NCBI GenBank assembly: GCA_902777605.1
Contig: CACYUI010000022.1
Coordinates: 1-49,345, forward strand
Length of the DNA stretch: 49,345 bases
Reading direction: 5' to 3'
Source of the DNA: an uncultured bacterium
GTDB taxonomy: Bacteria > Cyanobacteriota > Vampirovibrionia > Gastranaerophilales > Gastranaerophilaceae
Shown: positions 8,857 to 18,055 of the stretch, one piece after another
How the letters are laid out: each line of letters starts with the position of its first letter
Position numbering within the stretch: the first letter of the stretch is position 1
Translations under genes and position numbers: made by a program
The notes under the pieces: generated by a model
Told to the model about the DNA's origin: nothing
Database searches by the model: none
What the model saw: only the letters and a program-made list of their open reading frames with translations

Positions 8857-11800
8857 TTAATCTCTTAGTTTTACACCTGTTACCTTTGATATACCCTTTT
8901 CTTTTTGAGTTACACCAATAGTTCTGTTTGCAGACTCAATCATTGGTTTTCTGTGACTCACAACAATAAACTGGGTAGAATCTGCCTGAGATTGAACAAT
9001 GTGAGCAAGTTTTTCAACATTTATACCGTCTAAACTTGCATCTACTTCGTCAAAAGCATAGAACGGAGCCGGCATATATCTTTGAATTGCAAAAACAAAA
9101 GAAAGTGCCGTAAGTGCTTTTTCACCGCCCGACATACCAGCTAGACGCTGTTTTTTCTTATCTCTTGGCTGAGCCTCTATATCAAGTCCGCCTTCGAACG
9201 GTTTTTCTTCATTTTCAAGTATTAAAGTACCTTCACCGTCTGATAATTTATGGAAAACTTCTTTAAAGTTTTCATTAATTACATTATAAGTTTTTAAGAA
9301 AGTTTCTTTCTTCAAATCCTCATAACCTTTCATACGCTCTAATATTTGAGCTCGTTCTCTTGATAAAGTTTCAATCTGTCCCTGCAATTCTTCTTGACGC
9401 TTAGAAACCGTTTCATAATCTTCAAGAGCTTTCATGTTAACAGCACCCAACTCGTCCATGCGCTTTTGAAGCCGTTGAATTCTATTTGTAATTTCTTCAA
9501 TAGACATTTCTACAGGAGCAAGCTCATTGATATTTACTCCGGCTTCTGTTAATGCATTTTTTGTTTCTTCCAGTTGAGGCTCTAACTCTCTTCTTCTTGC
9601 TCTAAAAGACTCTATTTGTTCGGCAATCTTCTCTATATCAGCAGCTTTTAAATTACGCTGTGTTTCTATATCAACAAGGTCTTTATTAATATCATCTCTT
9701 TGCTTTAAGAGTTCTCCTAATTTATCAGTTATTTCCTTAATTTGAACCTCTAAAACTTCAAGTTCTTCATTTAGCCCTTTGATTTCTGTATTAAATTTTT
9801 CCTTATCTAATGCTAATTCTCTGTTTCTTTCCAAAGAACGAGCAATTGTATCGTTATGAGAATTTATTGTAGTTTTTATGAATTCTATTCTTTGGTTTAA
9901 ACCTTCTATTTCATTATTAGCATCTGCTAAATTTTTCTCGTAGCGCTTAATTTCTGCTTCTACTCCTGATGTTTTTTCTTTCAAATCTTTAAGGTCTGCA
10001 TCATTCATCAATTTTTCTATTTCTTGAATAGAAGTTTGAACTTCCGTCATCTTGTCAGATAGAGTTATGTGCTCTTCCTCAATTTTATCCAATGATTTTT
10101 CTATGGACGAGATTTCAGGAGATGTGGTTTTTATAAAATTCTCTTTTTCATCAATATCTTTTTGAATATTTGCAAAACTTGTTTCTAAATTTGTTAATTC
10201 TAATTTAGACTTGTTATATTCTGTTGTAGAAGATGAATATTTGCCTCTTATATCTTCCATTTTGCTTTCTAAACTGTTGCGTTTTGAAATTAAGTTATTA
10301 TACTTACTTTCCATTTCTTTCAATTTTGCTTTAAAATTGTCAATTTCACTATCTGAATTTTGAGCAAATTTAAGACCGGATTTACTTACAGCACCACCAG
10401 TAATAGAGCCTGATTTTTCATACAAATCGCCGGAGAGAGTTACCATTCTGTATTTACCGATCAGCTTATTTGCGGTTTCTCTGTCTTCAACAACAAGAGT
10501 TTCACCTACTGCATAATAAAACGCATTCAAATACTCGTCATCAAAATCAATAAGGTTTATGGCAAAGTCTATAACTCCTTTGTCTTTTGGAAGGGTTAAA
10601 CTTTTAGGACACTTAACAATTTTATTCAAAGGAATAAATGTTGCCCTGCCGGCTCCTGCTGATTTTAAAAACTCAATACAAGTCGATGCAACATGTTCAT
10701 CGTCTACAACAATATGTTTCATCCTTCCGCCAACGGCAAATTCCATTGCTGTAGAATACTCTTCATCTACAGTACCCAACTTCATCAACGGAGCATGAAC
10801 ACCTCTAATATTTGCGTCTACAATTGTATTAACCGCACGCCCGATGTCAGAGCTTTCGTTCGCTTGCTTAGCTGCCTCAAGCTGATAAATTTTCTTATGT
10901 GCAGCTTGCAGGTCATACTCCATATCTGTGATTTCGTTTTTAGTTTTATCCAGTTCATTTAGTGTGTTTTTAAGGATATTTTTAAAATCGTCAAGTTCTT
11001 TACCAAGCTGTTCTATTAGAAGTTCTTTTGAAGCCTTTGTTTCTGAATAATTAGATTTGAATTTTTCAAGTTCCAATAATTTTATTTTAGCTTCTTCTAA
11101 AGATTTTTTCTTTGAAGAAAGTTCTGCTTCCATTGGAGCTTGTTTTTGAATTAATTTTGTTTCTTTGTCTTGATAATCTTCTAATTCTTTTCTTAAATTA
11201 TTTCTTTTTTCTATATGCTTTTCAGCTGACTCGCTCAAACCTGCCATATCTTCTAAAATCTTGTGCAAGTTTGCTTTTTCAATTTCTATATTTTTTTCTA
11301 TGCCTTTTATTTCGTCATGCTTGAGCTGAATTTTTAACTCAGCATCTTTAATTTTTCCTTCTTGAACCTCAATACCGTTTTTCGTATTTTCTACAGTCTT
11401 AAGATTATCTTGAATTTGTTTATCAGCAAAAGCAATAGATGAATTTTTTCTTTCGATTGAACCTTTTATCTCTTCTGCTTTTTGTTTGAGTTCTAGTTGA
11501 TGCGCTTCGCCTTTTTCTTTTATTGTTGCAGAAATTTCTTCATATTTTTCTTTAATGATTTTTAGTCGTTCTTCTAAATCTTTAGACTTCAGTTCTTCTT
11601 CTTTTTTCTTTTTTGTAAATTCAAGAATATTTTCGTGGGCTTTTTCAAGATTTCTTTTTAAGTCAAAAAATTTAACAGTGCTAATTTGGCTCTCCAAGCC
11701 GGATTTTTCATCTTTTAGCTTTTGATACTTTAGAGCAACTTCTTTTTCTTCTTTTAACTGCTCTAATCGTGCATTAACCTCGTTCAAAATTAGATTTGAA

Positions 11801-12348
11801 TTTATAACACGCTTTTCTACAGTTTCAAGTTCATTAGTTGCTTGCTCTATTCTTCTGTCAAAATCAGCAACACCTGCTATTTCATCTATAATTTTACGGC
11901 GTTCGTTAGGAGTACAGTTTGTTATACTCATAACATCACCCTGCATCATGACATTATAGCTGTTTGGGGTAATATTGTATTTTTCAAGCCTTGAATGTAC
12001 ATCAGAAAGGGTAACAATTTTGTCATCCATATAATAAATACTGTTAAAACCTTGCGAAGATTTTCTAATCCTTCTGGCTACGGTAAAATCACCGTCATCT
12101 ACCCCGCCAAATGTTACTTTTACAAAAGCTTCATTTCTTTTATTATAGGTCGATATCAGATGAAAAAGTTTTTCTGCACGAAGAGTTCTGCTTGTAGATA
12201 AACCCAAAGCAAATAAAATACTGTCAATGATATTACTCTTTCCTGAACCGTTCGGCCCCGATATTGTAGTAAATCCTTGAAGCATCGGTATTTCGACTTT
12301 ATTGGCAAACGACTTAAAATTGTCGATTTCCAGTTGTTTTATATACAT
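8857..12348 (-). CDS. smc: Chromosome segregation ATPase SMC
   Basis: SMC is the ABC-type ATPase core of the SMC-ScpAB complex. The N-terminal head carries Walker A (GPNGSGKSN, about residues 31-39), a long coiled coil follows, the hinge lies near residues 500-660 (GVHAPLMKLGTVDEEY, VVDDEHVASTCIEFLK, GSITGGAVSKSG), a returning coil follows, and the C-terminal head carries the ABC signature LAGMSGGEKALTALSF (from about residue 1069) and Walker B FYAFDEVDASLD. About 1163 residues is the family norm. I chose the ATG at 12348, 6 bases after AAGGG, over a TTG one codon upstream. scpA and scpB follow on the same strand. Confidence 0.97.
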   Translation of the reverse strand: MYIKQLEIDNFKSFANKVEIPMLQGFTTISGPNGSGKSNIIDSILFALGLSTSRTLRAEKLFHLISTYNKRNEAFVKVTFGGVDDGDFTVARRIRKSSQGFNSIYYMDDKIVTLSDVHSRLEKYNITPNSYNVMMQGDVMSITNCTPNERRKIIDEIAGVADFDRRIEQATNELETVEKRVINSNLILNEVNARLEQLKEEKEVALKYQKLKDEKSGLESQISTVKFFDLKRNLEKAHENILEFTKKKKEEELKSKDLEERLKIIKEKYEEISATIKEKGEAHQLELKQKAEEIKGSIERKNSSIAFADKQIQDNLKTVENTKNGIEVQEGKIKDAELKIQLKHDEIKGIEKNIEIEKANLHKILEDMAGLSESAEKHIEKRNNLRKELEDYQDKETKLIQKQAPMEAELSSKKKSLEEAKIKLLELEKFKSNYSETKASKELLIEQLGKELDDFKNILKNTLNELDKTKNEITDMEYDLQAAHKKIYQLEAAKQANESSDIGRAVNTIVDANIRGVHAPLMKLGTVDEEYSTAMEFAVGGRMKHIVVDDEHVASTCIEFLKSAGAGRATFIPLNKIVKCPKSLTLPKDKGVIDFAINLIDFDDEYLNAFYYAVGETLVVEDRETANKLIGKYRMVTLSGDLYEKSGSITGGAVSKSGLKFAQNSDSEIDNFKAKLKEMESKYNNLISKRNSLESKMEDIRGKYSSSTTEYNKSKLELTNLETSFANIQKDIDEKENFIKTTSPEISSIEKSLDKIEEEHITLSDKMTEVQTSIQEIEKLMNDADLKDLKEKTSGVEAEIKRYEKNLADANNEIEGLNQRIEFIKTTINSHNDTIARSLERNRELALDKEKFNTEIKGLNEELEVLEVQIKEITDKLGELLKQRDDINKDLVDIETQRNLKAADIEKIAEQIESFRARRRELEPQLEETKNALTEAGVNINELAPVEMSIEEITNRIQRLQKRMDELGAVNMKALEDYETVSKRQEELQGQIETLSRERAQILERMKGYEDLKKETFLKTYNVINENFKEVFHKLSDGEGTLILENEEKPFEGGLDIEAQPRDKKKQRLAGMSGGEKALTALSFVFAIQRYMPAPFYAFDEVDASLDGINVEKLAHIVQSQADSTQFIVVSHRKPMIESANRTIGVTQKEKGISKVTGVKLRD

Positions 12349-12421
12349 CAAAATCCCTTCCCTATTTTAATTATCAGTAAAATAAAGCTCTGTGTCAATC
12401 TGTTACACAGTGTTAAGCAAC

Positions 12422-12450
12422 AAAAAAGACTCCTTATAGGAGTCTTTTTT
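12422..12450. terminator. Strong intrinsic terminator between smc and the outer-membrane gene
   Basis: AAAAAAGACTCC-TTATA-GGAGTCTTTTTT gives a 12-bp stem with A/T flanks that provide a U-tract on either strand. It lies just downstream of the minus-strand barrel gene (stop at 12468) and upstream of the smc start, so it insulates smc from that gene. Confidence 0.9.
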
Positions 12451-12467
12451 GTATTAAATTATATTTT

Positions 12468-14288
12468 TTATAATTTTTGGTTCTTAGCTTGCTTTGCTGC
12501 CTCTTTTTGAGCTTTCTTTTCTGCAATTTTTTCAGGATCTCTTAGCGGTAAAATTCTATCAAAATCACCATTTACACTGAAGTAAAATCTTGCTGTACTT
12601 TCACCATAGTATTTATGACCAAGAGGGAAACCTACACCAATTTGAGTTGATAACCAATCGCAGAATGTAATATATGTACCGAAACCAACTGAATGTAAGA
12701 ATTCATGCGGATAGTTGTATACATGTCCGTTTTCACCAATCCATCCAAAGTCATAGAATGCAGCAAGTTTAATTCTTTCATCAAGTCTTGGAGCAATTCT
12801 GTTAAAGAACGGTATTGGGAATCTGTATTCTACAGTACCTGTTACACCATAATCACCAATAAGTTCTGCCGGTTGATAACCTCTTAATGTGTACGGACCA
12901 CCTAACTGCATTTGTTCAGCTGCGAATAATTTGTTAGGTGAGTATTGACCGTTAACTCTTACAATACCCAAGCTTCTTGCAAACAATCTTTGTACACGAG
13001 TAACTCCACCTGTTAACTTGAAGAACGAAGTGTCTTGAATTGCACCGTGTCCGTTTCCACCCATACCAAAGTCTATACCTAAGTTACCAATCCAACGACC
13101 ATAGCTGTCATCAGTCATGCCGTATAACCCTGAACGCCATACATTCAATGTATAATCAGAAAGTCTGAGCGGATTGCCTGCAACATTAGCAGATGTATTT
13201 GCACGAACTAAATCATAACCTGTATATAAGAATAAGTCAGATTTTGCTGTTTGAACAAGCGGATGAGTTAATTTAAAGAAGTAACTTTGAGCATTACCTT
13301 TTACACCTTGTGCTCTGTATGGTCCGCCAAGTCTTACATGAGAGTCGTTGAAATCAAATGATAAGCGAGTACCATATGAAGAAACAGGAAGTGAATATCC
13401 TGCCATCCAGCCTGTTGCACCTGATGATATAATAGTACCACCATATATTTTGTCACCAAGACCTGTCAAGTTGTGCATACCAAGCAAGAATGAAACTCTT
13501 TGTGCACCTGTTAAAGAACGACCGTAGTCATCGTATGTTACATCAAAGTTAATCGGAAATCTATCTCTTACATTAAGAGTGATTTCTGTATTTTCATCTC
13601 CCGTTGCCTGTCTTTCAATTTCTGTTTGAACTTGAACATAGTCTTCTCTGTTAATTTCCTTCATGGCTCTTTGCAGGTTTTTAGCATTGAATACTTCACC
13701 TTGTCTCAAGCCTGCTTTACCCATAATTATATGTTTCAAGTACCATTCGCGAGTCCATTTTTCACCTTCAATATTCATGTCGCCAACTCTGCTTTCAACA
13801 ATCTTAATTGTTGCAACACCGTCAACAATTCTTTGCGGTGGGACTGTTGCATATGAAGTCAAATAACCTTTTGAACGGTATAAGTTTGTAACCTTTGAAC
13901 ATACTTCCAAAAGTTCATCAAAATAAATATCTTCACCAATAACTTCTAAAGCTAATTTTTGAAGATCTGCTTCTTTGATATCTTTTACAGTATTTCCTTC
14001 AAAATTTATTTTTTCCAACAAGAAGTGAGGGTTATATAATGTACCTTCTCTTGCTTGGTTTTCTTCTACTGTTGCATCATAAATTTGCTCATCTTTTGTT
14101 ACATCATCTAACGATTGAACATACCCTTTATCCAACTCATAGTTCATTTGGTTTTGAACATCCGTTGTATTGTATGCTCCGGGGTTATATCCACCCATAT
14201 TTGGACCTACAGGCAATACTTCTGCCTGAGCATTTGTCATTGATAAAAAACAAAAAATTGCGACTAAATAACTTAAGTGTTTTTTCAT
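12468..14288 (-). CDS. FhaC/ShlB-like outer-membrane transporter (Omp85 superfamily)
   Basis: A 606-residue exported protein: signal peptide to about residue 22, a low-complexity linker to 85, two POTRA domains (about 88-168, FLLEKINFEGNTV to IKIVESRV; about 169-255, GDMNIEGEKWTREW to ITLNVRDRFP), then a beta-barrel rich in alternating aromatic strands. LRGYQPAELIGDYGV is the conserved (L/V)RGY loop motif of TpsB and BamA proteins. The family secretes or inserts partner proteins across the outer membrane. The usual terminal aromatic of the last strand (FYFSVNGDF) is followed by an extra Lys/Ala-rich tail of about 30 residues. No secreted TpsA partner lies in the window. Confidence 0.85.
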   Translation of the reverse strand: MKKHLSYLVAIFCFLSMTNAQAEVLPVGPNMGGYNPGAYNTTDVQNQMNYELDKGYVQSLDDVTKDEQIYDATVEENQAREGTLYNPHFLLEKINFEGNTVKDIKEADLQKLALEVIGEDIYFDELLEVCSKVTNLYRSKGYLTSYATVPPQRIVDGVATIKIVESRVGDMNIEGEKWTREWYLKHIIMGKAGLRQGEVFNAKNLQRAMKEINREDYVQVQTEIERQATGDENTEITLNVRDRFPINFDVTYDDYGRSLTGAQRVSFLLGMHNLTGLGDKIYGGTIISSGATGWMAGYSLPVSSYGTRLSFDFNDSHVRLGGPYRAQGVKGNAQSYFFKLTHPLVQTAKSDLFLYTGYDLVRANTSANVAGNPLRLSDYTLNVWRSGLYGMTDDSYGRWIGNLGIDFGMGGNGHGAIQDTSFFKLTGGVTRVQRLFARSLGIVRVNGQYSPNKLFAAEQMQLGGPYTLRGYQPAELIGDYGVTGTVEYRFPIPFFNRIAPRLDERIKLAAFYDFGWIGENGHVYNYPHEFLHSVGFGTYITFCDWLSTQIGVGFPLGHKYYGESTARFYFSVNGDFDRILPLRDPEKIAEKKAQKEAAKQAKNQKL

Positions 14289-14577
14289 AGTTCCATTTTT
14301 CCTACTTAAAATTTTGGATTAATTATCCGTACACCACCATCTTATTTTAAATAAACTATTAAAACAAATTTAATTGCGAATTTGTTACAAAATGTTAACC
14401 TATTCTTTAAATATTTTAATTCAATTGTTAACTTTTGTAAATAGATTATATATATCTAAAATAATGTTGAGTTATTTTTATATCATAGTTTATTTAAATC
14501 TTTCACAAAATTTTACAAAAATATTTTTAAACATTTGAATAATATCTTCTTAATTTAGTGTGTGGTAGTATATTCTT
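14289..14577. promoter_or_regulatory. AT-rich divergent region with promoter of the outer-membrane gene
   Basis: On the minus strand, TTGTTT (14367-14362) and TAAGAT (14344-14339) with a 17-base spacer form a plausible promoter for the FhaC-like gene. Toward ubiA no ribosome site is seen: TGGTAGTAT ends 6 bases before the ATG at 14578, resembling an extended -10 of a leaderless transcript, but no good -35 is present. The rest is AT-rich sequence without an open reading frame. Confidence 0.4.
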
Positions 14578-15561
14578 ATGCTAAATAAAATTACTATAAT
14601 ATCAGATTGTTCAAGAGCATATTCTTTACCAATGACCATAATGTCTTGGCTTGTAATTTTTACATATGCGTGTTTTGAATCAGGAAACATATTGTATGGC
14701 GTACTTTCTCTGATAGGTCTGTGCGCTGCGCACTTAGGAACAAATGTGCTTGATGATTTTTTTGACTATAAATTTTTGATAAAACAAGTTGGATTTGATA
14801 AACACGAATATCTAAAAAATACACAAAAAACAAAATGTAGACATCTTATATCAGGAATCGTAAGCGAAAAAGAAATTTTAACTCTTGCAGGTTTTTATTT
14901 TGCGCTTGCAGCTTTTATTGGTTTGTTTTTTTACAAATTATGCGGAACAACAGTTCTTTACTTTGCAGCTGGCGGAGGTATTTTGGCTGTTCTTTATCCG
15001 ATATTATCAAGATTCCGTTTATCAGAATTTGCGGTTGGCATAACATACGGACCACTTCTTTTCGGAGGTGTATATTATGTTATGACAAAAACAATATCAC
15101 CTGAGGTTTTTTGGCTATCTTTACCAACAATGTTTGTAACTATAATTCTTTTATATATACACACAATTATGGATTTTGATTTCGATTTAAAAGAAGGACA
15201 TCTTACTGTTGCTAATATTTTTGATTCACAGTTGGATTCTCTTATTGTTTTAAAAATTTTCACAATAATTGCATATGCTTCATTAGTATTTTTATGCATA
15301 TTAGACATTCTTGATTGGCAAATACTACTGGTTTTTCTTACCATACCTCTTTCTGTCGATTTGTATAAATCAATGAAGGATTTTTCTATAGATACAGAAT
15401 CGATTCCAGAACATAAATGGTATCATTTTCCAATGGAAAATATGAAACATATCGCCAAAATTGGCGCAGCAAGTTTTATGATTAGAATATACCAGTCAAG
15501 AAATTTAATGATTTATTTCGGAATTTTACTTTCAATTGCCATAATTCTTGAACAGATGTAA
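14578..15561 (+). CDS. UbiA-family prenyltransferase, membrane
   Basis: A 327-residue polytopic protein with eight or nine hydrophobic segments. The first Asp-rich motif is NVLDDFFD (N56, D59, D60, D63) and the second is DFDFD (D199, D201, D203) in the loop after IHTIM, matching the two Mg-diphosphate sites of UbiA/MenA enzymes, which transfer prenyl groups to aromatic or other acceptors in the membrane. A large loop (65-90) separates helices 2 and 3. No quinone-pathway gene lies nearby, so the acceptor (dihydroxynaphthoate, hydroxybenzoate or another) cannot be set. It converges end to end with the next gene with zero spacing. Confidence 0.8.
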   Translation: MLNKITIISDCSRAYSLPMTIMSWLVIFTYACFESGNILYGVLSLIGLCAAHLGTNVLDDFFDYKFLIKQVGFDKHEYLKNTQKTKCRHLISGIVSEKEILTLAGFYFALAAFIGLFFYKLCGTTVLYFAAGGGILAVLYPILSRFRLSEFAVGITYGPLLFGGVYYVMTKTISPEVFWLSLPTMFVTIILLYIHTIMDFDFDLKEGHLTVANIFDSQLDSLIVLKIFTIIAYASLVFLCILDILDWQILLVFLTIPLSVDLYKSMKDFSIDTESIPEHKWYHFPMENMKHIAKIGAASFMIRIYQSRNLMIYFGILLSIAIILEQM

Positions 15562-16113
15562 TTACCACAATTCAAAATATTGCGACTTGTCAAAAGTTCT
15601 TTCATCTCGCCAATAGCTGTTATAAAGTTTTGCAGTTCGTATTATCTCCTGCCAAAGAGTATAATTATTTTTAAAATCCTGTTTATCTCTATTCATATAA
15701 TGAATCGTAACGAACCCTCCATGCGCGTTTGTCAAACGAAAAAATTCACACTGACCTTTTACTTCTTTATAATCTTCCGTACATCTTGTAAACATTGCAT
15801 CAGTATCTCTGAACTTTATTGTCTTATACTTGGCTGTAGGGTTAGCCTTTTGCAGCTTTTGCAAGTTGTTATTTACAAAAACGCGCATTGTTGATGTGGG
15901 ATACTTATACGAGTGAATAACAATAGAGCGAGTCCAATCATCGGATGACTGGTAGACCGGCACATACTGCAAAAGTGCCTCATTTCCTTTTTTCTTATAA
16001 TAAGCTTTTTCCCAAAGCTCACCGTCAGGATAATTTATAATGATAGTTTCATATGCAAAAACTGAAAGCACAGAGAACATTAGCAAAATACTAAATAAAA
16101 GGACTTTTTTCAT
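15562..16113 (-). CDS. Exported protein of unknown function
   Basis: A 183-residue product with a clear Sec signal peptide (MKKVLLFSILLMFSVLSVFA, cleavage after A20). The mature part is rich in Tyr, Lys and Asn, has two cysteines that could pair (TRCTEDYKEVKGQCEFF), and no domain I recognise. It overlaps the end of the NIF3 gene by 23 bases, suggesting the coaBC-NIF3-this-gene order is one transcript. Its stop abuts the ubiA stop. Confidence 0.7.
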   Translation of the reverse strand: MKKVLLFSILLMFSVLSVFAYETIIINYPDGELWEKAYYKKKGNEALLQYVPVYQSSDDWTRSIVIHSYKYPTSTMRVFVNNNLQKLQKANPTAKYKTIKFRDTDAMFTRCTEDYKEVKGQCEFFRLTNAHGGFVTIHYMNRDKQDFKNNYTLWQEIIRTAKLYNSYWRDERTFDKSQYFELW

Positions 16114-16801
16114 CAGCTATAATTCCCCTTTCTCCAACTTCAGTAATTTCCTTTAACCTTTCGGGAGCAAAAATCTCACTTTCAAAATGTCCTATATCAA
16201 ATACAACTTGTTCTGAATCAAGTGCTGTATGAAACTTTAAATCTCCTGTGACAAAAGCATCTGTTTTTGTTTCTGATATAAATTCCGAACCTGAACCTGC
16301 ACAAAAACCTATGGTTTTTATTTCTTTTATATTTTTATTATTAACATATCTCAGCTTAGGAGAAATCTTCAAAAGTTTTTCCCTTAAATCTTCTGTCTTT
16401 ATAGGAGTTTCAAGTTCTACTATTCGCACAAACCCTTCATTCTTAGTTTTAGTAAAACCGAGTTTTTTTATAAGTGTATCTGTTGTTCCGCCTTCTGCCA
16501 AATCGAAATTTGTATGAGCTGAATATATATTTATATCCTTATACTCTAAAGGAACAAAAAACAATGGATGGTGTGAAATTATCATGTCACAACCTTTTGC
16601 TTTTGCTTGTCTGACAACATCATCAGTAACCGTGAGCGCAAACATGATTTTTTCTACATTTACTCCATTTACCCCACTTGAATTTACCCCACTTGAATTT
16701 ACCCCCCTTAAATTTACCCCCCAGCCAGAGCAATCCCATTTTTCTTGGGTTTCCAAAGGTGCAAATTTTTCTATTTTTTGAACAATTTCATACTTATTCA
16801 A
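16091..16801 (-). CDS. NIF3/DUF34-family dinuclear metal-binding protein
   Basis: The NIF3 family (YbgI/YqfO) has metal-ligand motifs seen here as ISHHPLFF, SAHTNFDLAEGG and IGHFESE. The physiological reaction is not settled; a GTP cyclohydrolase name is in use. The start is set by GGAGG (16812-16808), 6 bases before a TTG at 16801, inside the end of coaBC, giving 236 residues beginning NKYEIVQKIEKFAP as in other family members; an ATG at 16828 would add 9 residues without a ribosome site. Between WDCSGWGVN and VEKIMFALTVT the protein carries a GVNSS repeat encoded by a 15-bp minisatellite. Confidence 0.85.
   Translation of the reverse strand: MNKYEIVQKIEKFAPLETQEKWDCSGWGVNLRGVNSSGVNSSGVNGVNVEKIMFALTVTDDVVRQAKAKGCDMIISHHPLFFVPLEYKDINIYSAHTNFDLAEGGTTDTLIKKLGFTKTKNEGFVRIVELETPIKTEDLREKLLKISPKLRYVNNKNIKEIKTIGFCAGSGSEFISETKTDAFVTGDLKFHTALDSEQVVFDIGHFESEIFAPERLKEITEVGERGIIADEKSPFI
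16667..16722. repeat. 15-bp tandem repeat (minisatellite) inside the NIF3 gene
   Basis: ATTTACCCCACTTGA occurs twice exactly (16667-16681 and 16682-16696), a third time with changes (16697-16711) and a fourth time truncated (16712-16722); a degenerate CATTTACTCC precedes them. The unit is a multiple of three, so copy changes keep frame and add or remove five residues (GVNSS-like). Confidence 0.9.
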
Positions 16802-17963
16802 AAATTTCCTCCAAAATTTTCTTTGCAATTTCTTGTTTTGAAGCTTTGTCTAAATGTTTTGTTTGTAAATTCTTATTTATAATATAAACTTCATTTTCAT
16901 CAGTATTAAACCCGATATCGCATCTTGAAATATCGTTTGCAATAATATAATCGCATCCTTTTTTTCGAATTTTTGATTTTGCGTTTTCCAGCAAATTTTC
17001 TGACTCTGCGCAAAAACCAACAACCATTGGTCTTTCTTTTTCTTCACTAATTTCTTTTAAAATATCGGGATTTTTTACTAATTCTAAAGTCATAGAGTCA
17101 CTATCATCTTTTTTAATTTTCTGCTCGGAATAGTTTCTTACTCTATAATCAGCAACTGCAGCCGTCATAATAATGCAATCATTTTCTTTTAGATTTTCTT
17201 TTACAACTTTTTCCATTTCAAAAGCAGTTTCTGTGACTATATTGTTAAAACCATGCGCTTTAAAAGTAGATACAAGGGTAACATCCGCTCCCATATTTTG
17301 AGCTTGCTGAGCAAGAGCCAGCCCCATTTTTCCCGAAGAAGCATTAGTTATAAACCTCACGGGATCAATTTTTTCTTTTGTTCCGCCTGCTGTTATTAGT
17401 ATTTTTTTTCCTGCCAATTTTTTAGTTGAATTTAAAATTCTCTCAGTTTCTTCAAAAATTTCTTCAGGCTCTCGCATTCTTCCGACACCGTTTGTGCCGC
17501 ATGCTAAAAAGCCTTCGGATGGAGAAAGAATACTATATCCTGAATTTTTTAATTTTACTAAATTTTCCTGAATGAATTTATTATTCCACATGCCGGTATT
17601 CATAGCAGGAACAATAAGAATTTGTTTTTGATAAGCGCAAGCTGTAGACAAAAGTAAGTTATCACAAATTCCGTTTGCAAGTTTAGATATAGTGTTAGCA
17701 CTAGCCGGAGCTATCACAAAAATATCCGCTTCTGTTAGAGCAATATGTTCAGGTTTATACTCATCAATCTCAAAACAATCAGAATAAACTTCGTTTTGAG
17801 AAAGAGATTGTAGTGTTAGTTTTGTTACAAAATTCAGCGCATTTGGTGTAACAACTACACTTACATTTGCTCCCGCTTTTTTGTAAAGCCTTATAAGATT
17901 ACATATCTTATATGCCGCAATTCCGCCTGTTATACCGATTAAGATATTTTTGTCTTTTAACAT
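16794..17963 (-). CDS. coaBC: Bifunctional CoaBC (phosphopantothenoylcysteine synthetase/decarboxylase)
   Basis: It makes 4'-phosphopantetheine for coenzyme A. The N-terminal flavoprotein decarboxylase (CoaC) shows GITGGIAAYK, the catalytic His region (PEHIALTEADIFVIAPASANT), PAMNTGMW and the substrate-clamp Cys in LACGTNGVGRM. The C-terminal CTP-dependent synthetase (CoaB) begins at about residue 185 with ITAGGTKEKIDPVRFITNASSGKMG and has AAVADYR. The 389-residue length is standard. There is no Shine-Dalgarno: a -10 box sits 6 bases before the ATG, so the message is probably leaderless. Confidence 0.95.
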   Translation of the reverse strand: MLKDKNILIGITGGIAAYKICNLIRLYKKAGANVSVVVTPNALNFVTKLTLQSLSQNEVYSDCFEIDEYKPEHIALTEADIFVIAPASANTISKLANGICDNLLLSTACAYQKQILIVPAMNTGMWNNKFIQENLVKLKNSGYSILSPSEGFLACGTNGVGRMREPEEIFEETERILNSTKKLAGKKILITAGGTKEKIDPVRFITNASSGKMGLALAQQAQNMGADVTLVSTFKAHGFNNIVTETAFEMEKVVKENLKENDCIIMTAAVADYRVRNYSEQKIKKDDSDSMTLELVKNPDILKEISEEKERPMVVGFCAESENLLENAKSKIRKKGCDYIIANDISRCDIGFNTDENEVYIINKNLQTKHLDKASKQEIAKKILEEIFE

Positions 17964-17969
17964 AAATCT

Positions 17970-17998
17970 ATTATATCCTAAACCATAAAATTGAACAA
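17970..17998 (-). promoter_or_regulatory. Promoter placing the coaBC transcription start at its ATG
   Basis: Minus strand: TTGTTC (17998-17993), 17-base spacer, TATAAT (17975-17970), then 6 bases to the ATG (17963). A start 7 bases after the -10 would be the A of the ATG. The -35 overlaps the foot of the upstream terminator. Confidence 0.65.
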
Positions 17999-18027
17999 AA
18001 AACTCCCGAAAAATTCGGGAGTTTTTT
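17997..18027. terminator. Intrinsic terminator after the winged-helix gene
   Basis: AAAAAACTCCCGAA-AAA-TTCGGGAGTTTTTT forms a 14-bp stem with U-tracts on both strands. It lies between the small winged-helix gene and coaBC on the minus strand. Confidence 0.92.
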
Positions 18028-18055
18028 AACTTTTGTAATCAGTATTTCAATAAAA

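Noticed and set aside
16091-16828. The NIF3 repeat as a frameshift or assembly error
   Set aside because: The repeat is a multiple of three, the frame stays open and family motifs continue on both sides, so it reads as a real in-frame minisatellite.
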